Made by a program: the position numbers and the translations under genes. Positions 7,549 to 16,689 of a DNA stretch of 44,846 nt are shown here, piece after piece. The notes beneath the pieces were generated by a model. The model ran no database searches. It saw nothing but the letters and a program-made list of their open reading frames with translations, and was not told the DNA's origin. The stretch's first letter is position 1, and every line of letters begins with the position of its first letter. Source of the DNA: Paenibacillus massiliensis subsp. panacisoli DSM 21345 (GTDB lineage: Bacteria > Bacillota > Bacilli > Paenibacillales > Paenibacillaceae); the NCBI RefSeq assembly GCF_000426545.1, contig NZ_AUFO01000008.1, positions 1 to 44,846 on the forward strand, in the 5' to 3' direction.

Positions 7549-10500
7549 TTACTTTTTCACTCCACGCATTACAGTTGAAGCAATTTTATTGCGTTCGGCA
7601 AGTAACGGCTCAATTTGCTCACGCTTTTGCTTACCATTCATTGTTTTGTCGGCTTCGATCCTTCTGATTTCTTTGTTGATATCGCTCAAATTACTTGCAG
7701 CTTGATTAAGCATCTTGAGATCCTCTTCTCGATTGAATGTCTTATCGTTGAGTTTAGCTGATGCCTTTTCACTAGAGAGTTTGGTGCGCAGGTCATAGAG
7801 CTGCTCAATTGACTTCGTGCTTTGAAGGGGGTCGACCAAGAATGCCTTGAAGAACGGCATTTGTTCAATTCTCTTATCTGGTGAATCAGGCCTGTCCGTT
7901 GCACCTATCCCCTTCAATATCGAGTCAACCGCGCTAGTAGCATAAGAACCTAGGCCAGCCGTCAGACCCTGAATGGTGTTGTCCATGATCCGTGGAGATG
8001 AGAAGTTTTTGAACATCCCCTTCTCGTTGGTGACGTTGCTCATTAGTCCAGCTAATAGCTTTGCCGCTTCTGTAGTTCGCACCGGATCGTACTGATCCTT
8101 GTACTCCCATCCCTGTTCACGTTGTGGGATGATAGGACCTTCGCGGAAGAATGAGTAGTTTGCCATCCCCTCAATGAATGGCCACAGGCCTGTAATCTGC
8201 GCTGGCAATGCCGCATCACTCAGGCTTCGGCTCATCCAACCGTCGAACGCCTCTGGATCTCTAGTATCAACGAATTGCAACGCTCTTTCTGGTAGATTCG
8301 CGAAGAGTGGTGCGATATCAAACGGCTTCGGGATACGAGCGACAGTATTTGTATTAGGTATAGCTACCAACCAAAACGTATCTTTCATCCAGTCAGGCGA
8401 TTCATTGATAGTCTGTTTCTGCTCTTGGTTGGCGAATTGTTTATTCAGGAAGTAAAAACCTATCGTTGGTGCTGTTACTGAAGTAAACATTCGTGTTGTT
8501 GTCCCGAATGGATTTTCCTTGATGGCTCGAATGAGTTTCGACTTACCCTGAATATTGGCGTTCAGGAATGCTACGATTCTATTCGCTTGCCTGATACCAG
8601 ATCCAGCACGAGCAAAGTCCATGATATCCCGTGAACGGTAAGCGGCTTCCTGTGGAGTAACACCTCTTCTCAATGCAGCGCGATACTCCCCGACCTTTGT
8701 AGCCGACTCTGTTGTGTCTGTGATTGCTCGCAATACATTTATCAACGCTTTGCCGTTGATAACATTCACAAATTTCTTACTCGGCTTTTCTTTCAGTACA
8801 CTTTCCAAAGCTTTTCTGTGCACGTTTCTATCCATCGACAGCACGTTTCCGTATGCGCCGAGATTGTTAATCCATTCCTGGTACAACGGGCCTTTCTTAA
8901 TGCTTTGGATCAAGCCTACAGTAAAGTCTGTTATCGGATTAAAGCCGCTGTTACTAACCACATAAGCCTGTACAATGTCCCGCATCGGGTTACGCAATGA
9001 GAATTCAGGCGTCAATGTAGCGCCAGCACGCAGGAGGGAAGCAGGCTTCGACAGGATATTCATCAGCATGTTACCGGATTCCTGATCCAAGTTCATCAAG
9101 GCCCGGTATACCTCTGGCTCTACCTCATACTTCACACTCTCGCCATTTTCTTTAACGGTGACTACATTTTTACGTCCGACCTGTTCATCTGGGCTGAGTT
9201 TGCGAATAAAGTTTTCTTCGACGTCAATTTTGGCTAGTTTGGTGATTTCGCTAGCTACCTTGTTTCGCTCAGCAGCATTCACCGTCTGGAAGATGTTGCG
9301 GACCATGTTTTCAAGCGGGTCTACTACCTTTTTCTCCGAACCCTGCAGTGCTTTGACTGGACTCGCTACATTAGCAAGCGACTTTGATAGACCACCAGCG
9401 AATGCTTCTGGTGTATCGTCGAATGAGCGAAATAGTGGGATGTAGTTCTTCCAACGATTGTCTAACACATCTGCAAGCTCCTTGCTGATAACGCCGCTAT
9501 CAACCAATTCACGCAGCATATCCTTGCCCACTTGTACAAGCTCTTTTCGCGCTTTCTCCATTTCAGGAGTACCATACTTTTCAATTACAGCTTCAATTTC
9601 TTTGTTAGTGAAACCAGACTTATAGCCAGCGGCGTTAACGTCTTTCGCGTGTACAGCAAGCGCATATTTGCCGATGTCGTCAGCGGAATACCCTGCCTTC
9701 TCTGCCGCTTCGACAACTGGTGTGAGACGTTGCACAACGATCTGGTTTGCCTTCTCAGGTGCACCCTTAAATAGTCTAGCCTTCTTGTAAAGACTGTCCT
9801 CAGCACTCGCTACGCGGCCTGTGACACGCTTCTCCAGTCCAGCTAACGCCTGAACATCATTCTCAAATTGAGAACGCACTTTTTCTACCGCTTGCGCGAA
9901 GGAACCACGTTTCTTCTTGACGTCTCTGCTGATTTTCGCGCTGAACGAATCGGCGTCCCCGATGTCCTGGGCATTAAACTTCATTGCAGCATCGCCTTCT
10001 TTAGTGGCTAAGCGCTCTTGTTTACGCAACTCTTCCTTGGATGCGTTGTAGACACGTTGTGCGTTCGGACGGAAGCTTTCTCCCAGGTCCTTAACCATCT
10101 CTTCCGTCCAGTCCGCGAATTTGATAGTCCCCTTACCCATCTTCGCAGCGCCGATAATGGCATAGTCAGCCCATTCATCCACTGGAGTAGATGAGAGCCG
10201 GTTCTTTCTGTTGGCAATACGCTGTCTGGCATTCTGTTCTGCTTCATCCAGATAGTTGTACACCCGATCACGGATGCGCGGATTTTGCACAGATTGAACA
10301 ATCTCTTCCACTTCATCTGTTATATCAATCCGTTTTGGCGGCTGAACATCTGGGGTTACTTGATTAAGTCTAGTGTTTCGAGCGTTCAAGAAGTCGGAAT
10401 ATTGGGAACCTTCTGGCGCGTTAGGTCTGATCGGTTCAAACTCTGGAGAACGACCGATACGTTCTATAGGTGTTGCTGCTCTTGATAACGGACCTTGTGG

Positions 10501-11520
10501 ACTGGTGGATGCTTCTGGAAGTCCAATTGGACGAACATCCGCATCCGCAATAACATCCGCCGTCTGCGCTCGGTTTACACGACTATTCCTTAGCATCGAA
10601 CCCACACCGCTTATGATTCCGTCCGCAGCGCCGCCCACACCAGCACCTAATGCGGCATTGCGTAGGATATCACCATTGCTATTCTGATCTTGTATCAAAC
10701 CTGCTGCAGTGTTGCCTACCGCTCCTGTAGCAGCTCCGCGAAGCACTGACCCCGCTACTCGGTTAGCTGTACCAGCACTCACATTAGGCGCCACTCGTTG
10801 AATGCCTCCAGCAAGTGTGTTGGTAACCGCCACGCCTCCACGGGTTGCTAGAACACCATCAGCCGCTTGTAGAGGTCCAGTAAGCAGACTTTGACCGCGA
10901 ACACCTGGAGCAGCAGGGTTAAAGGCCATACCCGCAACACCGCCAATTGTACCCAATACGTCCGCTGTCTTATCTGCTGCAGCATTTCCTGTGCTAGCCT
11001 GTGATACTGGTGGTCCACCAACTACCATACTGCCACCTGTGCCCACTGCACGCGTCGTAAATTGCCCAACAGGGTTACCGTATGCCAGCCAGTTCATGCC
11101 CTTCGCAAATTGAGCAAGTGGATGATTCGGCCCAAGCGGACCTGCGTTCACCTGTGCGTTACGTCTGTCCAACTCTGTCGGAGCTGGAGGACCTTGCATC
11201 TGCGTCAGATCCACGCCTGTTGATTGTTTTACCGTGTTTATAGCGTTTTTGTTTCCGCGGCTAGCCTGGGCCAATGTGCTGTTTGTAAAAAAGTCAGGTC
11301 CGGTTATTCGTAGTGCATCTGGCAATGGATTGTTCGGCGCCCCCGGATTAGTTGTCGGTCCTTTACCAGCTGCTAAATTAGCCTTGAAAGCATCTGACCT
11401 GCTTGTTAATGACTTCTGTTGTTGTGCCGAAGGAGTCAAGGTGCCGTCCAGCGCTTGTGATCGGATTTCATCGGCACGTTTGCGCTGATTCTGTACAAAT
11501 TGTTCATATCGGCTTGCCAT
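7549..11520 (-). CDS. Very large virion protein, LPD38-type (putative internal/ejection protein)
   Basis: At 1323 residues it is the largest gene of the phage. Residues 1-160 are polar and probably disordered. Residues about 160-310 are rich in Gly, Ala and hydrophobic residues (GGVAGMAFNPAAPGV, GAATGAVGNTAAGL) and could insert in a membrane. The C-terminal third (RNPMRDIVQAYVVSN, ATKVGEYRAALRRGVTPQEA, FLNANIQGKSKLIRAIKENP) looks like the LPD38 domain of large polyvalent proteins in podoviruses. By position after the ejection-type protein and before the holin it is likely an internal virion protein delivered with DNA, in the manner of T7 gp16. The role is an inference. Confidence 0.7.
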   Translation of the reverse strand: MASRYEQFVQNQRKRADEIRSQALDGTLTPSAQQQKSLTSRSDAFKANLAAGKGPTTNPGAPNNPLPDALRITGPDFFTNSTLAQASRGNKNAINTVKQSTGVDLTQMQGPPAPTELDRRNAQVNAGPLGPNHPLAQFAKGMNWLAYGNPVGQFTTRAVGTGGSMVVGGPPVSQASTGNAAADKTADVLGTIGGVAGMAFNPAAPGVRGQSLLTGPLQAADGVLATRGGVAVTNTLAGGIQRVAPNVSAGTANRVAGSVLRGAATGAVGNTAAGLIQDQNSNGDILRNAALGAGVGGAADGIISGVGSMLRNSRVNRAQTADVIADADVRPIGLPEASTSPQGPLSRAATPIERIGRSPEFEPIRPNAPEGSQYSDFLNARNTRLNQVTPDVQPPKRIDITDEVEEIVQSVQNPRIRDRVYNYLDEAEQNARQRIANRKNRLSSTPVDEWADYAIIGAAKMGKGTIKFADWTEEMVKDLGESFRPNAQRVYNASKEELRKQERLATKEGDAAMKFNAQDIGDADSFSAKISRDVKKKRGSFAQAVEKVRSQFENDVQALAGLEKRVTGRVASAEDSLYKKARLFKGAPEKANQIVVQRLTPVVEAAEKAGYSADDIGKYALAVHAKDVNAAGYKSGFTNKEIEAVIEKYGTPEMEKARKELVQVGKDMLRELVDSGVISKELADVLDNRWKNYIPLFRSFDDTPEAFAGGLSKSLANVASPVKALQGSEKKVVDPLENMVRNIFQTVNAAERNKVASEITKLAKIDVEENFIRKLSPDEQVGRKNVVTVKENGESVKYEVEPEVYRALMNLDQESGNMLMNILSKPASLLRAGATLTPEFSLRNPMRDIVQAYVVSNSGFNPITDFTVGLIQSIKKGPLYQEWINNLGAYGNVLSMDRNVHRKALESVLKEKPSKKFVNVINGKALINVLRAITDTTESATKVGEYRAALRRGVTPQEAAYRSRDIMDFARAGSGIRQANRIVAFLNANIQGKSKLIRAIKENPFGTTTRMFTSVTAPTIGFYFLNKQFANQEQKQTINESPDWMKDTFWLVAIPNTNTVARIPKPFDIAPLFANLPERALQFVDTRDPEAFDGWMSRSLSDAALPAQITGLWPFIEGMANYSFFREGPIIPQREQGWEYKDQYDPVRTTEAAKLLAGLMSNVTNEKGMFKNFSSPRIMDNTIQGLTAGLGSYATSAVDSILKGIGATDRPDSPDKRIEQMPFFKAFLVDPLQSTKSIEQLYDLRTKLSSEKASAKLNDKTFNREEDLKMLNQAASNLSDINKEIRRIEADKTMNGKQKREQIEPLLAERNKIASTVMRGVKK

Positions 11521-11529
11521 GTACTCACC

Positions 11530-11907
11530 TCAATACCATTTATTTTTATCCCAGAACTGCAGCGCCTTTTCTGGTGTTCCGTAACGATCTTTAATGTACT
11601 TCAAGCCTGCGATGGACTGTTGGTATGGATCGGACCAATCTACGCTCTTGCCACCGTAGTTTTTGCGCGTTCCATCAAGGAATTGAAATAACCCCGCTGC
11701 GGAAGATTTAGGGTTCTTCGCAGCGGGGTTAAAGGATGATTCTCGGGCAACCAATTCCAATGTCGGCTGCAGCCAACTTTGATCATAACCGCCCGCTGCT
11801 AAAGCGCGTGAAATAGCGCTACTAGCTACAGCATAATTACGCGGATTGGCTTTTGCATCCCTTTCCGCTTTGTAATAGTTGCTGTATGAGCCAGTAGCGC
11901 CACTCAG
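11530..11907 (-). CDS. Lytic transglycosylase domain, made as a -1 frameshift extension
   Basis: This reading frame encodes 125 residues without any ATG or GTG before the domain. It contains an SLT-type lysozyme-like fold: SAISRALAAGG, WLQPTLELVARESSFNP with the catalytic glutamate at extension position 56, then SSAAGLFQFLDGT and GLKYIKDRYG. The frame opens in the last codons of the upstream 505-residue gene and is entered exactly by a -1 slip on GGGAAAC at 11907-11913. The fused product would be about 630 residues. A TTG at 11760 is mid-domain and is not a credible start. The role would be local peptidoglycan digestion during DNA entry. A sequencing indel is the main alternative. Confidence 0.75.
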   Translation of the reverse strand: MSGATGSYSNYYKAERDAKANPRNYAVASSAISRALAAGGYDQSWLQPTLELVARESSFNPAAKNPKSSAAGLFQFLDGTRKNYGGKSVDWSDPYQQSIAGLKYIKDRYGTPEKALQFWDKNKWY

Positions 11908-13421
11908 TTTCCCGATGATACATTGTTCTTCTTATCCAGATCCCGAATCTCTTTTTCTGACAATCCCAACATGCCCATCACTTGAGTGTCTTGACCGTCA
12001 GGTAATCCCATAGACATTACGCGCTCATAAATCTGTGTCTTTGTTCCTGAATCAGACGGGATTTTCTTCGTATCAGGATCAATGAACTGTTGTCTAATTG
12101 CATCATACACTTGGTTCGCTGTAGCTCCGCTGTACCGCTGCGTATTAGCTCCATTAAGTTCATTTTCATACGACAGCCACGCTCTAGCATTCTCGTCCTG
12201 TGACATAGCCATTTGAACTTGTCTGAAAGCCTGTTGATTCCGTTCTTGCAGCATATTCAAGCCGTAATTCAAACCGAACTGTTGTACGTCGCGGTCAAAC
12301 ATCGCTTTCCATTGTTGATCGGTTATGGCATCACGCGCTGTCTGGTAAGCGAAGTTTTGGTCATACTGCCTAATGCCTTCATTGAAATTAGCTGACTGAA
12401 GTTGTTGGTTGAACGCTTGTTGCTGTGCTGCCAGGTCCTGCTGTTGGCCCGCAAGTGTACGGACGCCAGGATTCGCAGCGGCTGATGCAGCATTAACGTT
12501 AGCTCCATATGCTGCAGGATCAACGCCCAAGGACAGCAATTGCGCACGGTAGGCATCAGCCTGTGCACTGAGTTGGGCACGCTGCTGAGCCGTCACACCC
12601 TGAGCTTCCGCTTGCTGTTTCAGCGACACTATGTTGTCTACGATCCCTTGCGCGCCTTCTGGCATCCAGTTACCAGTTAAGCCAGCTTCAGTCACGCGGT
12701 TGCCGAATCCCCTTTGGTCCTCGCCTTGGTACATCTGAGCCAGCATAGCAATGTTAGCCATCTGTTGTTGCTGCTGAGCTTGTTCACCCTGATACCTTTG
12801 ATATGCTTGGTTAACCAGTGCAGGGACTACCTCGGTCTCTACCCTGCCCATTTCATTAGCCGCAATCTCTCCAGATCGATCAGATGTGATTGTGCTATTC
12901 AGGATGCCGCGACGGTTCATCTCTGCCATCGTCGCATTCTGGCCTTCCTGGATATTGGACTGAGCACGTTTTAACGCTGCCTGATATTCTGGATCGCTAT
13001 TGACGTCATAGCTAAAAGGTTGTGATTGCCGGGTAGCCATCTGCCTCATAAGGCTCATTAACTCCGACCCCTGCTGTGTGTTCTCACTTGTACGGTTGAT
13101 TGGCTGGACTGATGCTGTGGGCCTCGGGGTCTGTGCCGCTTGTGCAGGTGCTGTATACCCAAGGTTTTTTGTCAGATACTTTTCCTGGGCAGATGTATCC
13201 AGCCCTGCTGCTTGACGCTGCTGGATGACCTGTAGCGCCCGTTGTGTCTCGCTTTGTCGGTACCCACTATTGTTCGTTTCATTCACACGGTTCTGCACAA
13301 GCTGCTTCTTCATGTCAGACGCTGCTGTACCGTAGTCTGCGCCGCCTTTGCCTATACTTGCGCTATTTGTAGTCCGGGCCGTTGAAGCCACAAGCGGTAG
13401 TTTCTTCGTATTTGTCGCCAT
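11904..13421 (-). CDS. Glutamine-rich internal virion (ejection) protein, zero-frame product
   Basis: The 505-residue protein is rich in Gln and Ala and almost wholly helical, with QQQQQMANIAMLAQMYQGED and repeated AQQQAFNQQLQ stretches; the first 110 residues look disordered. It lies between tail genes and the large LPD38 protein, where podoviruses keep their internal or ejectosome proteins. ATG 13421 follows AAAGGGGTG. Its last codons carry the slippery site through which a transglycosylase domain is added to part of the molecules. I do not recognise a named domain, so the role rests on context and composition. Confidence 0.65.
   Translation of the reverse strand: MATNTKKLPLVASTARTTNSASIGKGGADYGTAASDMKKQLVQNRVNETNNSGYRQSETQRALQVIQQRQAAGLDTSAQEKYLTKNLGYTAPAQAAQTPRPTASVQPINRTSENTQQGSELMSLMRQMATRQSQPFSYDVNSDPEYQAALKRAQSNIQEGQNATMAEMNRRGILNSTITSDRSGEIAANEMGRVETEVVPALVNQAYQRYQGEQAQQQQQMANIAMLAQMYQGEDQRGFGNRVTEAGLTGNWMPEGAQGIVDNIVSLKQQAEAQGVTAQQRAQLSAQADAYRAQLLSLGVDPAAYGANVNAASAAANPGVRTLAGQQQDLAAQQQAFNQQLQSANFNEGIRQYDQNFAYQTARDAITDQQWKAMFDRDVQQFGLNYGLNMLQERNQQAFRQVQMAMSQDENARAWLSYENELNGANTQRYSGATANQVYDAIRQQFIDPDTKKIPSDSGTKTQIYERVMSMGLPDGQDTQVMGMLGLSEKEIRDLDKKNNVSSGN
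11907..11913 (-). promoter_or_regulatory. Slippery heptamer GGGAAAC for -1 programmed frameshifting
   Basis: In the zero frame of the upstream gene the codons are TCG GGA AAC TGA, so the heptamer is in the canonical X XXY YYZ phase and the zero-frame stop follows immediately. After a -1 slip reading continues GGG AAA CTG AGT into the transglycosylase frame. No strong downstream hairpin is obvious; only a weak stem AGTG/TACT is seen a few bases on. Confidence 0.75.
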
Positions 13422-13440
13422 CGTTTCACCCCTTTGAGGC

Positions 13441-13467
13441 AAAATAAAAGACCTATCCGACGATAGG
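13441..13467 (-). terminator. Intrinsic terminator upstream of the ejection protein gene
   Basis: CCTATC (13452-13457) pairs with GATAGG (13462-13467). On the minus strand the stem is followed by CTTTTATTTT. It would end or reduce readthrough into the 505-residue gene, 20 bases upstream of its start. Confidence 0.7.
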
Positions 13468-13533
13468 CCTAATTTACATATATCCAAAATAATACTTTTC
13501 TACTAAAATAATTTATAGAAAGGAGGTGTAACT

Positions 13534-13800
13534 ATGGAAATTTATGTTGTTACTTACGACTTGCATGGTAATGGCAAAGACTATTCTGGTTTGATTAAGG
13601 AATTGGAATCGTTCAGAGTCTATCTTCACGTGCTAGAATCGTCTTGGCTGGTACAGGCCGTTTCAGCGCAGTCCATATTTGACGCTATAAGACCTCACCT
13701 AGATTCAAACGCCGAAGTCCTCATAATTAAAACTGACAAAGACTACTTAGCCTACTTAGATGAAGAGTCGTTAAAATGGTTAAGAGGGGTAATAGGTTAG
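13534..13800 (+). CDS. Small SinR-family / Cas2-like fold protein
   Basis: The 88-residue product starts MEIYVVTYDLHGNGKDYSGL and has YLHVLESSWLVQA and AEVLIIKTDKDYLAYL, a pattern of beta-alpha-beta units seen in small proteins annotated as SinR family and related in fold to Cas2 and VapD. The strong ribosome site AAAGGAGGTG lies 6 bases before the ATG. It is the only plus-strand gene within the 18 kb late region, so it must have its own promoter and is probably expressed independently of lytic growth. There is no CRISPR array or cas1 here, so a spacer-acquisition role is not suggested. The function is unknown. Confidence 0.7.
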   Translation: MEIYVVTYDLHGNGKDYSGLIKELESFRVYLHVLESSWLVQAVSAQSIFDAIRPHLDSNAEVLIIKTDKDYLAYLDEESLKWLRGVIG

Positions 13801-13962
13801 CTTTCCATCGACACTCCCCATGCAACCACGAGTCGCTGTTTCTGTAGCAGCGACTCCTTCCATAATAGCTACTACTGCTGGCCCTTCGATCTCGTACCCG
13901 ATTTTATCGGTACTGACCTTGCAAGTTTCGCCTTCTGGCACATTAATAGTCAACGTCTTCAT
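13780..13962 (-). CDS. Small phage protein of unknown function (60 residues)
   Basis: The ribosome site AGGAGGGATAATGT precedes the ATG at 13962. The product, MKTLTINVPEGETCKVSTDK and onwards, is predicted to be mostly beta and has two cysteines. It lies in the late block after the stalk-domain protein and converges with the SinR-like gene, overlapping it by 21 bases. I recognise no family. Confidence 0.65.
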   Translation of the reverse strand: MKTLTINVPEGETCKVSTDKIGYEIEGPAVVAIMEGVAATETATRGCMGSVDGKLTYYPS

Positions 13963-13976
13963 ACATTATCCCTCCT

Positions 13977-14003
13977 AAAATAAAAGACCCTCTTATGAGG
14001 GCC
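13977..14003 (-). terminator. Intrinsic terminator after the stalk-domain gene
   Basis: CCCTC (13988-13992) pairs with GAGGG (13997-14001). On the minus strand the 4-base loop stem is followed by CTTTTATTTT. It lies directly at the stop codon of the 14003-14539 gene. Confidence 0.75.
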
Positions 14004-14539
14004 TATTGTTGTAACTGTTCTTCAATTCGTTTTATTGACTCTTCATTTTCTTTAATCATTTTCGTTCCACGATTAAGCGCATCTTCAAGCATTTCCAGTT
14101 CGTCACCAGAATACCTACCACTGTTTATGTTGTCTTGTATCTGTTTAATGCTTTCGGTGTATGTTTCATTTTCTTTCTTCATGCTATCTATAAGACGCTG
14201 TTTTTCTTCAATGTTCACTTGTATTTTTGAAGTGTTTGAATTTATAATCGGTTTCTCCTGGGTCGATTCAACTTCAATAACAGGTTCCTTGTTTGTACTC
14301 AATGCTATACCAGCACCTCCGTAACCCACAGCAAGGCCACTTGCTTCCGCAATTGATCTAACCGGAGCGTAACTTTTGCCGTCTACTATTATTGCCGATC
14401 CAATTGACGTTCCATCTACTGTGACGGCGGTCTCGCCTTCAATTTTCTTTCCTACTAGCGTTTGTATGTCATCCGCAAATGTTGTGGCGCCAATCATAAA
14501 CAGCGCTCCAGCAAGAAAACCAACTACCATCTTTTTCAT
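14003..14539 (-). CDS. Secreted copper-amine-oxidase-N/stalk domain protein with coiled coil
   Basis: The 178-residue product starts with a signal peptide (MKKMVVGFLAGALFMIGATT, cut probably after FA), then IIVDGKSYAPVRSIAEASGL, the stalk-domain motif common in Paenibacillus surface proteins. The C-terminal half is a charged coiled coil (IEEKQRLIDSMKKENETYTE). ATG 14539 gives the signal peptide at the exact N terminus; an ATG 45 bases upstream does not. An exported protein within the tail/lysis region may act at the wall, but the phage role is unclear. Confidence 0.75.
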   Translation of the reverse strand: MKKMVVGFLAGALFMIGATTFADDIQTLVGKKIEGETAVTVDGTSIGSAIIVDGKSYAPVRSIAEASGLAVGYGGAGIALSTNKEPVIEVESTQEKPIINSNTSKIQVNIEEKQRLIDSMKKENETYTESIKQIQDNINSGRYSGDELEMLEDALNRGTKMIKENEESIKRIEEQLQQ

Positions 14540-14611
14540 TGTCAACACTCCCGCGTACCATTTTTCACCAATATACCACAGCATGGCGAGTTTTGGGAGT
14601 ATTATTTCCAG

Positions 14612-15289
14612 CTAATTGTAGACAAAATTCTCTAATGCCTCTATTCTGTCGGCTAATTCAGCCAATTGATCATATAATGTGTTGTCCATTGAGTTGTCTT
14701 TAATTTTTCTCATGCTCGAAAATGAAACATAGGTGTCTGGATTCATTGATATGCCACCGGAACTAGTCGAAAGGCTCATCCCTTCTTTCGACCACATTTC
14801 AAAACCTAATAGATTATTGAAACGTTGTTTGGCCTCGCCATTAACATAAAAAACAAGTGACGGAGGCCCTCCGAAATCGGGTGTTACAGCAATGTAATTA
14901 TTTTCATCTTTATAACCAGCGAACAAATTACCTGCAGCACTCATCTCACTACGCGGGAATGTGTCCTTTTGAGTCGCAATATAAGAACCGTATATCTCAA
15001 TTGACTGAATCAATCCAGCAGTGATGATACCAAGATTGGCTGAGATAGCAGACAGCTCACCTACATCAATCTTATCAGCCACAACCGAACCTGCTGCAAG
15101 TTTATCTGTCTGGATTGATTCAGCTACCAGCTTTTCAGCGTTCAGCTCAGACACGTTCCGTGTATCTAGGTTGTTCAGCAGGAATGTCAATTCCTCGTTA
15201 AGCATGATATATGCATTAAGGAGTTGCTTGACTTGTGCTTTCAGATCCGTTTCGCCCACATTTACATTAGGCAACTGCACGTTAGCCAT
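14612..15289 (-). CDS. Tail fibre / minor structural protein
   Basis: The 225-residue protein has a repeated low-complexity segment (SELNAEKLVAESIQTDKLAA, DKIDVGELSAISANLG) typical of the ends of phage minor tail and fibre proteins, a middle beta-rich part and a short C-terminal coiled coil (LYDQLAELADRIEALE). It overlaps the nozzle gene by 8 bases. It probably lies at the tip of the short tail. Confidence 0.7.
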   Translation of the reverse strand: MANVQLPNVNVGETDLKAQVKQLLNAYIMLNEELTFLLNNLDTRNVSELNAEKLVAESIQTDKLAAGSVVADKIDVGELSAISANLGIITAGLIQSIEIYGSYIATQKDTFPRSEMSAAGNLFAGYKDENNYIAVTPDFGGPPSLVFYVNGEAKQRFNNLLGFEMWSKEGMSLSTSSGGISMNPDTYVSFSSMRKIKDNSMDNTLYDQLAELADRIEALENFVYN

Positions 15290-16679
15290 TTCGCTTCGAC
15301 ACCTCCCGTATAATCCGATGTATTTTAACCTTACCCGTACCCCATAGTCTTAGTCGGTACCATGTTTCGGGCGTGCGTACAATGAGTGGTATCTTCATAC
15401 TTTGGATTCGCCCCGTACCATTCTCATTTCCGTACACCTTGATCCACTCGCCACCTTCCGTGCCAACTGCATAAGACACGTTGAGGCTAGATCCTGGCTC
15501 TATGTCTGCTACGACCCATAAGCGATTCATCGTTTTCCGGATCGTCTCGTCACCCTCACTAAAAGGCTTGAGATTAATAGACCAGTTGATAGGCGTACCG
15601 TTATAGGTATCGCCGCCTGACTGCATGATACGACCGTCTGACGTTGCAAAGTAAAGTGTCTTGCCCTCCATAAAGAAGGCGCTAATCACATAGCTCAGTT
15701 TCCACCAACGACCTCCTTGCAGATCGTATGCAAACGTGATGTTTGGCAAGATGGATTCGGACGAACCTATCACCAGAGACAGATATACAAAACGACCGTC
15801 TGTACCCGCACAGCAGTGTTGGGCATTGGTCATGTTGATTTGGTCGATGTAATCCTTGATAGGATCGCTTATCTTTGTCGGGGCAGCGCCGCCCATGTAG
15901 TCATAGAACCCGTCAGGTCCAAGCCAATACAATGAGTCTCTAGTAGGTACGATGCTACGATGAGAGATACACCCTACGCCATAAGGCTGAGTCATGTTAA
16001 AATTCGTGGAATCCTCTCCAAAAAGTTTGTGCATGGTGTACCTTTTGAACAGGATTACATGATTCCCGAAGGTGGTTAGTCCTGTTGGCTTCTCGCCGTC
16101 GGGTGTTTCCACAGTGATCTTTCCAGTTCCTACGTACTTATCGGTAGATGACCAATCTTCCGCATCCCTCAAGCCTGAAAACGACAATAGGTTATCGGTT
16201 TTATTAGCCAAGTAAAAGCGGTTAGCGTGCGTAGTCATGAACGCACTGCCTGCCGGAGCGTCAGAAAGTGATGACAGCACAGATCCGTCATACTGCTGCA
16301 GTGGCAATACGCCATCAATGTAATAAAGCTTGCTGCCATCAAAGAACATAGCCGAATCCCATAGGCGGTCATTCGCTATCCCATCATACTCATACACAGC
16401 GATCCATGAGTTTCCTAAGAGCTTGTACACCCCTCTGTTGCCCATGGCATACAATACCCCTTTGAACTTAAATAGGCGCGTTACATAGTTCCCAAGGAGG
16501 CTTATTTGTGTATGTCCTTCGTGCGTCTGCAATGTAGGGTAAAGCAAAGAGTCTACATTGACAGCATCGGTGCATTCACCGTCTGCGATCTCTATAGACT
16601 CTACTGATTGGTTAATCCCGTCAGCCAAGGTAACAACCGCTGACTTAACTTTGTCTGGAGAGGACACCCACGGTTGCAT
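15282..16679 (-). CDS. P22 gp10-like tail nozzle / DNA stabilisation protein
   Basis: The 465-residue protein is built of repeated beta units with aromatic turns (LFKFKGVLYAMGNRGVYKLL, SAMFFDGSKLYYIDG, FLANKTDNLL), the pattern of the gp10-like tail hub/nozzle proteins in podoviruses. FGNHVILFKRYTMHKLFG and DSLYWLGPDGFYDYMGG are characteristic. It would close the head-tail channel below the portal and adaptor and keep the packaged DNA inside. The match is by pattern and gene order. Confidence 0.65.
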   Translation of the reverse strand: MQPWVSSPDKVKSAVVTLADGINQSVESIEIADGECTDAVNVDSLLYPTLQTHEGHTQISLLGNYVTRLFKFKGVLYAMGNRGVYKLLGNSWIAVYEYDGIANDRLWDSAMFFDGSKLYYIDGVLPLQQYDGSVLSSLSDAPAGSAFMTTHANRFYLANKTDNLLSFSGLRDAEDWSSTDKYVGTGKITVETPDGEKPTGLTTFGNHVILFKRYTMHKLFGEDSTNFNMTQPYGVGCISHRSIVPTRDSLYWLGPDGFYDYMGGAAPTKISDPIKDYIDQINMTNAQHCCAGTDGRFVYLSLVIGSSESILPNITFAYDLQGGRWWKLSYVISAFFMEGKTLYFATSDGRIMQSGGDTYNGTPINWSINLKPFSEGDETIRKTMNRLWVVADIEPGSSLNVSYAVGTEGGEWIKVYGNENGTGRIQSMKIPLIVRTPETWYRLRLWGTGKVKIHRIIREVSKRNG

Positions 16680-16689
16680 AATCCACCTC

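Noticed and set aside
7549..11520. Tape measure protein for a long tail
   Set aside because: Despite its length it lacks long coiled-coil repeats and lies after internal-protein genes without tail tube or chaperone genes; the LPD38-like C-terminal part fits podoviral internal proteins better.
11530..11760. Transglycosylase as a short separate gene starting at TTG 11760
   Set aside because: This start lies just before the catalytic Glu in the middle of the domain, and the frame is open and conserved in character for another 49 codons upstream up to the slippery site.
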